From Azospirillum agricola (lineage in GTDB: Bacteria > Pseudomonadota > Alphaproteobacteria > Azospirillales > Azospirillaceae), in NCBI RefSeq assembly GCF_017876095.1, contig NZ_JAGINM010000012.1, positions 1 to 64,000 of the forward strand: a DNA stretch of 64,000 nt. The letters run 5' to 3'. The stretch's first letter is position 1. Every line of letters begins with the position of its first letter. Below, one piece after another: positions 10,801 through 17,975 of this stretch. The notes under the pieces were generated by a model. The model was given only the letters and a program-made list of their open reading frames with translations, was not told the DNA's origin and did no database searches. The translations under genes were made by a program, and so were the position numbers.

Positions 10801-10995
10801 GATGCGGGGACGGGCTGGGTGATCCTCGACCACAAGGCTTTTCCAGGCCCGCATGAGCGCTGGGCTGAGCGCGCCCTGGAGCACGCACCCCAGCTGGCGC
10901 TCTACGCCCGGCTGGTGGCGGAGGCCAGCGGCCGCCCGGTGCTGGGGTGCTTCATTCACATGCCGGTGGTCGGGCGGCTGCTTGAGGTGGGCTGA
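7801..10995 (+). CDS. AddA-like UvrD/RecB-family helicase-nuclease
   Basis: The product is 1064 residues, close to AddA length. Superfamily 1A helicase motifs appear in order: ASAGTGKTH (about 16-24), TTFTRKAA, LVDEFQDTSP (about 336-346), VGDAKQAIYGFRG (about 364-376), VMTYHQAKGLEWPL (about 694) and YVGLTRARDYL. A RecB-type nuclease closes the protein (GRIDLLVDAG, VILDHKAF, then PQLALYARLV, about 995-1045). The ATG overlaps the stop of the AddB-like gene, so the two are translationally coupled and probably form a heterodimer that unwinds and cuts DNA ends. No Chi-recognition residues can be judged. The stop lies 7 bp from that of the convergent cas8-like gene, leaving no room for a terminator. 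Confidence 0.9.
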   Translation: MNGLSRTEMSPVDLVTASAGTGKTHRLTRAYLDAVAAGIAPEAILATTFTRKAAAELLERIRGGLFEAGRNEAARDALAGRIGTVNALFGRIAADFALEAGRSPVAEVIADERAAALFAAAADAVILRHGDGVEAAAWRLRLPDWRGLVQEVGAKARLNGIAADDLVLSAERSLAGLFTLLPAAADSGETLDRALADAVSAAVTAIGAAGDTGVKKTAEALAVLKDAAALLDDGRPLPWAEWVRLGKTDAGKRWTAVVDPVREAAGAHLRHPRLRADLRALVEGVFRCAAEAMEAYGRFKRDRGLVDFVDQECEALALLEQPELRDRLAERIELALVDEFQDTSPIQLALFLRLARVVRRSVWVGDAKQAIYGFRGTDPALIDAVTATVPRATGGMTERLPTSWRSRPGLVAFHNDLFGAAFPPLGIAREDATVGGCARKDGADQRPPLALWTLGGKNWDLVLAALARGVATLLALPETWPVGMRGDREGRTRPIRGEDIAILCRKNERCAVAARALAAAGLKVAVGRQGLVSTPEAGLALAALRYLVDPADTLAMVELAHADGDATGGDGQPSWLEDWLRPDDARGAARRAREELEPLRALDAARGRLLHLTPVEALEVAMMAGGVVERVKRWGDAAGRLANLDALRGLARDYEEDCRARRGAATAGGLIGFLSDVDKGGDQPPATDAAAVRVMTYHQAKGLEWPLVIAIDLQDGPDPSPFGLSVEGPADGVDPWNPLAGRWLRWWPWPYEKQRKGTGLDGSADASPEMAAAGAREQAEAVRLLYVGLTRARDYLVLAQSRHGAAWLTAPRDAEGVPVVQLPAADGEPELRVASARHPLTLASFEPPEETDPGSCIDPEASVFTLPAAAPVEHPPLRIAPSRWRPAADAAPAVLAGETRLGERLPTPGGADITRLGEAMHGFLAVDRPDTPAARRLALAAGLLTRWELPGMAAEALVEAGDRLWRALAARWPGAGWRCEVPVQGRLGLQRVSGRIDLLVDAGTGWVILDHKAFPGPHERWAERALEHAPQLALYARLVAEASGRPVLGCFIHMPVVGRLLEVG

Positions 10996-11002
10996 ACGGC
11001 CG

Positions 11003-12022
11003 TCAGGATGGGGCGTCCGGCGGCCAGATCAACTGGGCGCGGGTGAAGTTCATGAATTTGCCGACCGAGATGCGCCGGGCGGCAAAGACATGCGCGACGC
11101 CGAGATGGGACAGGCCGTCCGGCTCCCGCAGATCGGGATGGCCGAGCAGGGCGCGGATCGCCGGCAGGCTCGCCGGGTCGCGCCACACCGGCCATGCGAA
11201 GGAGAAGCCGTCCTTCCAGGCGCCGCCGGGCAGGGTGGGGCGCACCCGTCCGGCGCGCGTTTCCGGGGCCAGTGTCAGCGCCGCCAGACCGACCGCCGCC
11301 AGCCGGTTCGCCCCATGCTGGGTGCCGAGCTTGTAGGCCGGATCGGTCGGGTTGCCGGCCATCAGGGCATAGCGCACATCCTCCTCCGGATCCCAGCGGA
11401 AGGAGGAGGTGGGATCGTCGCGGTGCCAGGGCGCGAACAGCGCCTCGGCCAAGCAGGCTGCCGCCGTCAGGGTGACGGCCTTCTTGCCGCGCCCGCGCGG
11501 CGGCGGTGCCGCTTCCGCCGGGACGCGGGCCAGCCGTTCGAGGAAATGCTGATGCCCCTGGCCGAACAGCAGGCACAGCGGCGTCGGGTCGATGGGAGCC
11601 GTGTCCGGCTTGTCCTCGTCCTTGATCGCCGCATCGGTCATCAGCGCGGCCAGCAGGTCGGCGCGATCCGCTCCGGTGCCGATTGACTGTTCGAGCAACT
11701 CGCGGGCCTCCTGCCGGGTGTAGTTCAGATCCTTCTGTTTGCCGAAGTCGTGGGCTTCGGTCAGCAGGGCGATCCCTCGTGCCGCTTCACCCGCCACCTC
11801 ATCCCGCGAGAGCGGGCGGGCCAGATGCAGCACCGGGCGCAGCGGCGGTTCATCCAAGCTCCAGGAGGCACGAGGATGGAGGCGGTCCGCCGCCTCGCGC
11901 GCCCGGTCTGTGGCCTCCAGCGCCCGCAGCAGGCCGAGCAGGGCCAGGAAGGCCAGCAGATTGTCCGGTTCCAGCCCGGTCAGCCGGTGTTTGGTGGTGG
12001 GATCCTGGTGTGCGGTGGTCAT
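11003..12022 (-). CDS. Candidate type I-G large-subunit (Cas8/Csx14-like) protein
   Basis: The product is 339 residues and the last gene of the effector operon; its ATG overlaps the cas3 stop. No catalytic motif is visible. The N-terminus has LTGLEPDNLLAFLALLGLLRAL, resembling the start of Cas8/Csx-type proteins of I-U loci, and this is the position where the variable large subunit of I-G loci is expected. It is shorter than Csx17-type subunits and nearer the small GSU0052/Csx14 class. The large-subunit role is inferred from operon position, since csb1, csb2 and cas3 account for the other components. It would be expected to help PAM recognition and Cas3 recruitment. Confidence 0.7.
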   Translation of the reverse strand: MTTAHQDPTTKHRLTGLEPDNLLAFLALLGLLRALEATDRAREAADRLHPRASWSLDEPPLRPVLHLARPLSRDEVAGEAARGIALLTEAHDFGKQKDLNYTRQEARELLEQSIGTGADRADLLAALMTDAAIKDEDKPDTAPIDPTPLCLLFGQGHQHFLERLARVPAEAAPPPRGRGKKAVTLTAAACLAEALFAPWHRDDPTSSFRWDPEEDVRYALMAGNPTDPAYKLGTQHGANRLAAVGLAALTLAPETRAGRVRPTLPGGAWKDGFSFAWPVWRDPASLPAIRALLGHPDLREPDGLSHLGVAHVFAARRISVGKFMNFTRAQLIWPPDAPS

Positions 12023-15000
12023 GCCGCGTCTCCTTCCCTCTTGCCGGCCTCATCGCCCCTCCGTTTGGCGGCCTCCGCCGACGCGCGCTGGTCGGCGAGC
12101 CGCAGGATCGCTTCCATCCGGGCCAGCTCCCACAGGCCGTATTTCGCCTTCAGCGTTTCGAACAGGCCGGGCCAGTCCAGCCCGTCCAGATCGAAGCCCA
12201 GCGATTGCGGGCCATGGCCCGGCGCCAAGCTGGTTCGATTGCCGAGCACCGCCGGCAGATTTGGCCGCAGCTCCGTATCCTTCTCGTCGCCGTGCGGGAA
12301 CAGAGGGCGGCCATGGCCGTGATGGGTGCCGACCAGCCACAGGACGAGTTGCGGGTCCGTGGCCTCCTCCAGCCGGGGCGTTTCCCGTGCCAGCCGCACC
12401 GACAGCGCCTCGTGCCGCCAGTGGGGTGGCAGCCCGGCCCGCTCGCGGGCGTCGCGCGGCAGTTTCCGGCCGGACTTCGCCAGCACGCGGTCCGGATCGG
12501 CCAGCGGATCGCCGGCCAGCCAGCGCTGAAAGCGCTCATCGATCTTGCCGAGATCATGCAGGTAGCCGGCGATGGCGAGATCGGCGACGCGCTCCGGCGT
12601 CAACCCGGCGGCGCTGGCGAAGCGGGTGGTCATCCTTTCCACCTCTCCGCTGTGTTCGGCCAGGGGCTGGGCGTAGCCGGGCAGCGACCCGGCGATGTCG
12701 TCGTCGGTCGACCCGCCGTCCGCCTTGTCGTCTTTCGTCGTCACGTCCGTCAGGCCCAGCGGCGCGACGAACACGATGCCGCGCGGCTGGTCGCCGTCCT
12801 CGCCATAGAGGTCGCGGTGCATCTCCACCCGCCGATGGCGGCCCTTGGCGTGGTCCAGCCGGGTCAGCGCCGCCTTCAATTCGGCAGGCAGGCCGAGCGC
12901 AAGAACGGCATCCCGCACCCGCGTCCAGTCGGTGACGCTGCCCGTGTCCGCCAATGCCTGACGCAGGCGGGCGGCGGCGGCATCGGCGTCCGCCGTCCGC
13001 TCCTGGCGTTCCTCCTTGTCGAGGAGTCCGTCAGGGGCGGACAGCAGCAGGCCGGGGGCGACGCGCACGGCGAAACGGCGCCCGGCGAAGGGCTCCGCCA
13101 CCTCGGCGGAGATGTCGGCAACGGGACCGGCGGCCTCGGGGTTCCAGCCGAAGCGGTCCAGGCCGCCATAGCCGGCGGGAACGATGATGGTGTCGCCGGG
13201 GCGCAGAGCCGACGGTTCGATCCAGCAGGACCGGTCGTCGTCGCCCGACCAGCGGAAGACCCGCTTCAGCGGGCCGTCCGGCCGATGGAAGGAGGGCTCG
13301 TCCGGTGCGGTGGCGGGAAGATCGGCCAACTGGCCGATCTCCCGTGCCCCGGTCGTCAGCCAGCGGCGCACCGTCCACACCGGCAGTTCCACCGCCTCGC
13401 CGGAGCGCGGCGGCACCAGCAGCAGCAGGCGGCGCAGATTGGCATCGTCCAGGCGGCCCGGCTCGACGTCGGCCCGCCAGATCATCGACACCGCGTCGGG
13501 CTGGCGGCGGGGGCCGTGCAGATAGAGCGAGATCTCGGGATCGCAGGCCGGCACCGGCGCCGTCTGGCTGAACAGGTCGAGATGGGCCGGCATCAGCACC
13601 GGCGCGTCGGCGTGCGGCGAATAGGGCGACGGATTTTCGGGGGGTGGAGCCTCCTTCAACAACGCATTGAAGGCTGCCGGTCCGAAATCGACCGTTCCTC
13701 CCGCCGTCCGTTCGGAGAGCCAGTCCCACGCCGCCTTGATCGAGCGGCCATAGACGGGATCGTCGTAGCGTGTCGAGAGATCAGGCTTTCCGGCGACCAC
13801 CGCGCCATGGGCGGCGAAGGGCCGTCCGGCCCGGTTCAGGCGGCCGAAGCGCTGGCGCAGCGCGTCGAGCGGTGCCGCTTCGCTGACCAGCCCGTCGAAA
13901 TCGAGATCGGCGCCGGCTTCCAGGCATTGGGTGGCGACGACGATGGTCGTGCGCTCCAGCGCCCGCGTCTCGCCATCCGTCCACATCCGGGTGCGCAGCG
14001 GGAGGAGAGTCTCGACCGCCTTCCCGCGATCCGGGGCGCGGGTCGGGCCGATCATCAGGATCGGTTCGGCATCGGCGCCGCTCTCCGCCTTCAGACGCTC
14101 GAACAGCTGGCGGGCGCGGGCGATGCGGTTGACCACGACGGCCACCGCCGGGCGGTCGATGCCCTGCGCGCGCAGGTCGGCGATGGTGGCCGTCACCGCA
14201 TCGGCGAGGGCGCCGACACGCTGCCGTTCGGCAGTGGCGTCCGCCTTCGCGTCGCCGTCCTCCTCTTCGACGGCTTCGGCCTTGCCCTTGGGCGGTGCGA
14301 TCAGGCGCACCGGTTTGGGAGCGTTTCGGCGGGCGGCGAGGATCGGGTTGTCGGCATCCGCCGCATCCGGTTCGAACAGCGTCGCTCCCTCTTCGGGACG
14401 CGGCGTGGCCGACAGCAGGGCGACCCGCCAGGGGGCGGAGGCGGCTTCCGGGTCGTCACTCTTGTGCCTTGCGATCCGGCGGAGCGTCTGACGGAACGGC
14501 TCGGCCAGATGGGCCTCGTCGAGCAGGATCAGGGAATCGGCGCCGATCAGCCCGGCATGGATCGGCTTGGCCGCGTCGGACACGCCATAGCCGCGGAACA
14601 GCAGCCGCGAGCCGACCTGATCGACGGTGGAACACAGGATGGTCGGCTGGGCCGGGCTGCGCGCCCAACCATCCTCGCGCGGGATGCCGCCGCGCAGGCG
14701 CTGGACGACCAGCGGCGGCGCGTCCGGTTCGCCGGTCAGCTTGCGCAGCCGTTCGGCGACCACGGTGGTGACGGGGCCCTTCGGCTTGACCAGAGCCTTC
14801 TTGATTTCCTTCGCCCGCTCGAAGGCGTCATCCACCACCAGACGGCGGTCGACGACGAAGCCGATGCGCAGCGGTGCCCGCCGCTGCGGTCCCCGGTCGG
14901 CCTCCAGCGCCAGATGGAAGACGGCGACGTCGATGGCCGCCGTCTTGCCGAAGCCGGTCGGCAGGGCGAGCTGGTCGGGCCAGTCGCCGGTCTCCGCGAC

Positions 15001-15093
15001 CTGGGCGGCGAGGCGCCGCTGCCAGGGAAAAGGCGGGTGGCCGTGGATCTCGGTGAAGAAGGCGGTGAAGTGGTCGGCGGTGAGAGACGTCAT
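12019..15093 (-). CDS. cas3: CRISPR-associated helicase-nuclease Cas3 (helicase first, HD last)
   Basis: The product is 1024 residues. The N-terminal superfamily 2 helicase has LPTGFGKTAA (Walker A, about 44-53), LLDEAHLAEPF (DEAH at about 192-195), LLSATPRPEEG and motif VI QRFGRLNRAG. The HD nuclease is C-terminal: YLHDLGKIDERF near residue 840, then HEALSVRLA and VGTHHGHGRPLFPH. This reversed order is characteristic of I-G/I-U Cas3. It should be recruited to the R-loop and degrade target DNA. The ATG at 15093 has AAGGAGGAG upstream and overlaps the csb2 stop; the stop overlaps the next ATG. Confidence 0.95.
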   Translation of the reverse strand: MTSLTADHFTAFFTEIHGHPPFPWQRRLAAQVAETGDWPDQLALPTGFGKTAAIDVAVFHLALEADRGPQRRAPLRIGFVVDRRLVVDDAFERAKEIKKALVKPKGPVTTVVAERLRKLTGEPDAPPLVVQRLRGGIPREDGWARSPAQPTILCSTVDQVGSRLLFRGYGVSDAAKPIHAGLIGADSLILLDEAHLAEPFRQTLRRIARHKSDDPEAASAPWRVALLSATPRPEEGATLFEPDAADADNPILAARRNAPKPVRLIAPPKGKAEAVEEEDGDAKADATAERQRVGALADAVTATIADLRAQGIDRPAVAVVVNRIARARQLFERLKAESGADAEPILMIGPTRAPDRGKAVETLLPLRTRMWTDGETRALERTTIVVATQCLEAGADLDFDGLVSEAAPLDALRQRFGRLNRAGRPFAAHGAVVAGKPDLSTRYDDPVYGRSIKAAWDWLSERTAGGTVDFGPAAFNALLKEAPPPENPSPYSPHADAPVLMPAHLDLFSQTAPVPACDPEISLYLHGPRRQPDAVSMIWRADVEPGRLDDANLRRLLLLVPPRSGEAVELPVWTVRRWLTTGAREIGQLADLPATAPDEPSFHRPDGPLKRVFRWSGDDDRSCWIEPSALRPGDTIIVPAGYGGLDRFGWNPEAAGPVADISAEVAEPFAGRRFAVRVAPGLLLSAPDGLLDKEERQERTADADAAAARLRQALADTGSVTDWTRVRDAVLALGLPAELKAALTRLDHAKGRHRRVEMHRDLYGEDGDQPRGIVFVAPLGLTDVTTKDDKADGGSTDDDIAGSLPGYAQPLAEHSGEVERMTTRFASAAGLTPERVADLAIAGYLHDLGKIDERFQRWLAGDPLADPDRVLAKSGRKLPRDARERAGLPPHWRHEALSVRLARETPRLEEATDPQLVLWLVGTHHGHGRPLFPHGDEKDTELRPNLPAVLGNRTSLAPGHGPQSLGFDLDGLDWPGLFETLKAKYGLWELARMEAILRLADQRASAEAAKRRGDEAGKREGDAA

Positions 15094-16586
15094 GACCGCT
15101 CCTCCTTGCTGTCCAGCGGGCGGCAAAGGCCCAGCCCGAGGAAGCGGCCGGCGCCGAGCAGCACCGGCCCCCGCAACTTTTGCGGAAAGCGGATCACCGC
15201 ATGGGTCAGCTGGCGGCTGGCGAGCGCGTCGGGCAGTTTCCAGCGCATCCAGGCCGGGGCGTTGCCGGAGGGATAGGCCGACGGCGCCCCTTCCAGGGCG
15301 GAATGCTTGTCGGGCACCACGTCAGCCGGTTCCGGCAGCCCGACATTGCGGCAGGCGGCGGCGATCTGGTCGGCGATTTCGATTTGCCGCGCCTCCCCCC
15401 GCTCCTTCAGGTGGCGGTCGAGCACGATCGGGGTCACGGTGGCGAAGGTCGTCGCCGCCGTGGTGTAGAGCGCCGGGTCGAGCGAGCGGCGGTTTTCCGG
15501 CGGATCGAAGGTGGGGGCGAAGGTCAGGTCGAAGCCGTCCAGGTGCATCAGCCGGCGTTCGCTGTCCTCGTCCACCGGCGCCACCGCCCGCAGCGCCTTC
15601 AGGAAATCGGGATCGTCGAACAGGTCGCTGCCGCGCGGCGGAATGACCGCGAAGCCGAGCGCGTGGCCGTCGGCATGGGGAAAGCCGGTGAAGCTCATCG
15701 GCACGATGGCGATGTGCGGCGCGCGGGATGGCCCGCGGTCGGGCTGGTGGCCGCTGACCACCTCCGGGATGGCGTCGTTGTGCAGGCCGATCCGACCGTA
15801 GCCGCTGAGCAGGGTCTTGTGGATTTTCTTGGCGACCAGGGCGGCGGCCCGCAGGTCGGGCATGCCGGCGCCGCCGGTCTTGGAAACGACATGCTCCAGC
15901 AGCAGCCAGCGGTCGGCGAAGACGCCGGCTGCTTCCGTGCGCGGCGCCGCCGGCGGCTTGAAGGGATTGCCGGGGCCGGGCCGTTGGTTCGCGTCATAGG
16001 CGCGACGCAGCTCGTCGAGCCGTCCCGGATAGATCGTCCATGTCGGCCAGCGGGCGTTTTCCGGTAGCGGCCCATCCGCCTCACGCAGGAAGCGGCAGCG
16101 GGTCAGGCTGGTGGAATGGCCGACATAGGCGGTGTCGGCGGCCAGCGCCTCCAGCGCCGCCATCGTCCCGTCGTCCGGGGCGGTGTCGGGCCAGTGCAGA
16201 CTGACCTTCGGGTTGAAGGGCCGGGTGGCGGGAAAGCGGCGCGGCTGGCGGGAGCGCAGCGACGGCAGGACCGCCTTGTCGCCCGACCGCCCGCTTTCCG
16301 CGTCGTTGGGCGGAACGAAGCGGACGGGGGCGGAGCGGGCGATGTGGCCGGACGCGACGATGCGCGGCGTCCGCTGCTTCTCCAGCCATTCCAGCGCGGC
16401 GCTTTCCTCCGGGCGCTGGCCGCGCGCCGCCCAGGAGGCGACCAGGGCGGAAAAGACGCGCGGCGGCTGGGGCGGCCAGTCCGGCTGGTCGGCTTCCGGG
16501 CCGGACGCCGAGAAGGTGACGCCCAGCAGATAGTCGATCTCCAGCACCAGGGCGGTAGAGGGTGGGGCTGTCGGCGCGGCCGTCAT
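15090..16586 (-). CDS. csb2: Csb2, Cas5-Cas6-type Cascade subunit of type I-G
   Basis: The 498-residue product matches the Csb2 (GSU0054) family in length and place between csb1 and cas3. The start (ALVLEIDYLLGVTFSA then PQPPRVFSALVASWAA) is the typical RAMP opening. A glycine-rich segment near the end (LGAGRFLGLGLCRPL) fits the Cas6-like half. In I-G systems this fused Cas5/Cas6 protein processes pre-crRNA and caps the crRNA 5' end. Start and stop overlap the neighbouring genes by ATGA, so stoichiometry is probably set by translational coupling. Confidence 0.9.
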   Translation of the reverse strand: MTAAPTAPPSTALVLEIDYLLGVTFSASGPEADQPDWPPQPPRVFSALVASWAARGQRPEESAALEWLEKQRTPRIVASGHIARSAPVRFVPPNDAESGRSGDKAVLPSLRSRQPRRFPATRPFNPKVSLHWPDTAPDDGTMAALEALAADTAYVGHSTSLTRCRFLREADGPLPENARWPTWTIYPGRLDELRRAYDANQRPGPGNPFKPPAAPRTEAAGVFADRWLLLEHVVSKTGGAGMPDLRAAALVAKKIHKTLLSGYGRIGLHNDAIPEVVSGHQPDRGPSRAPHIAIVPMSFTGFPHADGHALGFAVIPPRGSDLFDDPDFLKALRAVAPVDEDSERRLMHLDGFDLTFAPTFDPPENRRSLDPALYTTAATTFATVTPIVLDRHLKERGEARQIEIADQIAAACRNVGLPEPADVVPDKHSALEGAPSAYPSGNAPAWMRWKLPDALASRQLTHAVIRFPQKLRGPVLLGAGRFLGLGLCRPLDSKEERS

Positions 16587-17821
16587 GACCCGGCCCCATC
16601 GCCCTCGCCGTCCTCCTCGCCGCCCTTGCCTTCCAGGGCGAGTTCCTGGCTGCGGCGGACGATGGCGACCAGCTTGTCCTGCGGAACCAGCCGGATCGGC
16701 TCCTCGGGCAGGGCGAAACCGGCCTTGATCGCCGCCGCCACGGCGTCGCGGTAAAGCGCGCGGGCGCCATCGCGATCAATGTCGATTTCGGTGGTGGTGC
16801 CATCGGGATGGACCAGTTCCAGCGGCGCCCGGCCGTCGCAGACCAGATCGCAGCGCGAACGCAGCGCATAGCCCTGGGCATCCTGTTCGACGATGGCGAG
16901 CAGGCCGAGGGTGGCCAGCAGTGCCCGCCCGGCGACATCCCGTTCCGGCGAACCGAAGCGCAGCCGCCGCAGAGCGGCGAAGCTGATCACCACCGTCTGT
17001 TCCAGATGGTCGCAGGTGATGCCGAGGGCGGAGATCGACGGCGCGATGTTGCCATGGTTGATCTCGGAGGGGCGGACCTTCTTCGACTTCTTGCCGGCCC
17101 CATCGGCGGTGACGTCCCAGCCGGCCGGACCTTTGAACACCTCGACCTTGCGCAGCACGCCCAGCGGGTCGATGCGGCTGCCGGTGCGGCGTCCGGCGGT
17201 GCGTGGTTCGATCTCGCCGGTCTTCTGGTTCTTCACCCCTTCGACCGGCACGCCGATGGCGACGATCTCCGACACCAGGCAGCGGGCGAACTTGGCCCCC
17301 AGCCCGCCGCCCTCGCCGGTGGAGTGCCAGGAGCCGAACAGCAGCGCGTTGGGCGAGGTTTCCAAGAGCGCGCTGGCGTCCTCCGCCTTCGCCTTGGCCA
17401 GCCGCTTGCCGAGCGCGCTGTCCATGAACGGCTCGTTGCCCAGCAGGCTGTCGCGCAGGATGGCGTCATAGACGCGGTGCGGCGCGTCGAGCGAGGTCAG
17501 CTCCGACAGGCCGGCCAGATCGAACGCCTTGAAATCGACCACAACATGGGGGATGCGCGCCATCCCGTCGCGGTGGGCTGCGAGCAGCGACTCCTCCAGC
17601 CGGTTGGCCTGGGATTGCGGGCTGTCGACCAGCACGCATGCGATGTCGTCGTCCCAGATGCGGCGCCATTCATAGACATGGGTCGGCTGGGGATTGCGGC
17701 CTTCGCCGGGATAGGTTGGGGGAAAGATCTTGTCGTTCCTGCCGCCGACCGGCTGAAGGGTCTGGCGGCGGCGCAGGGCGGCGTTCTCCGCGACCATGCG
17801 CGTGAGCGTGGTAATGTCCAT
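16583..17821 (-). CDS. csb1: Csb1, Cas7-type backbone subunit of type I-G
   Basis: The 412-residue product is the Csb1 (GSU0053) family RAMP, the repeated backbone of the I-G Cascade complex. Supporting segments are PTYPGEGRNPQPTHVYEW near the N-terminus, VLVDSPQSQANRLEESLL, and LLFGSWHSTGEGGGLGAKFARCLVSE in the middle. It is the first gene of the effector operon. GAGGGAAC precedes the ATG. A TATAAT (minus strand, 17885-17880) lies about 59 bp upstream, with a 15-bp box where the -35 would be. Confidence 0.93.
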   Translation of the reverse strand: MDITTLTRMVAENAALRRRQTLQPVGGRNDKIFPPTYPGEGRNPQPTHVYEWRRIWDDDIACVLVDSPQSQANRLEESLLAAHRDGMARIPHVVVDFKAFDLAGLSELTSLDAPHRVYDAILRDSLLGNEPFMDSALGKRLAKAKAEDASALLETSPNALLFGSWHSTGEGGGLGAKFARCLVSEIVAIGVPVEGVKNQKTGEIEPRTAGRRTGSRIDPLGVLRKVEVFKGPAGWDVTADGAGKKSKKVRPSEINHGNIAPSISALGITCDHLEQTVVISFAALRRLRFGSPERDVAGRALLATLGLLAIVEQDAQGYALRSRCDLVCDGRAPLELVHPDGTTTEIDIDRDGARALYRDAVAAAIKAGFALPEEPIRLVPQDKLVAIVRRSQELALEGKGGEEDGEGDGAGS

Positions 17822-17975
17822 AAACGTTCCCTCAGGCTTCGTTTCACTCCCGTGGAGCAGGAGCGATTAGGCAATTCGGATTATAGTGGGTTGCTTTGAC
17901 TGAAACGGTCACCTTGAAAGCGATTGAGTGATAGCGCATTAAACGTTGGAAGGGGCGAGTTTATAAGCTGAAAAA
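17822..17975 (-). promoter_or_regulatory. Promoter region of the csb1-csb2-cas3-cas8 operon
   Basis: This intergenic stretch is AT-rich. On the minus strand a perfect TATAAT is at 17885-17880. The 15-bp box TGACTGAAACGGTCA is at 17897-17911, eleven bases upstream of it, where a -35 element would otherwise be. No TTGACA-like -35 is seen, so the box may be an activator or repressor site. The same box, with two changes, precedes the operon at 21756. Confidence 0.55.

Noticed and set aside
87..17821. Type I-C classification from the ATTGAAGC repeat end
   Set aside because: csb1, csb2, a Cas4-Cas1 fusion and Cas3 with a C-terminal HD domain are I-G features; no cas5c, cas8c or cas7c is present.
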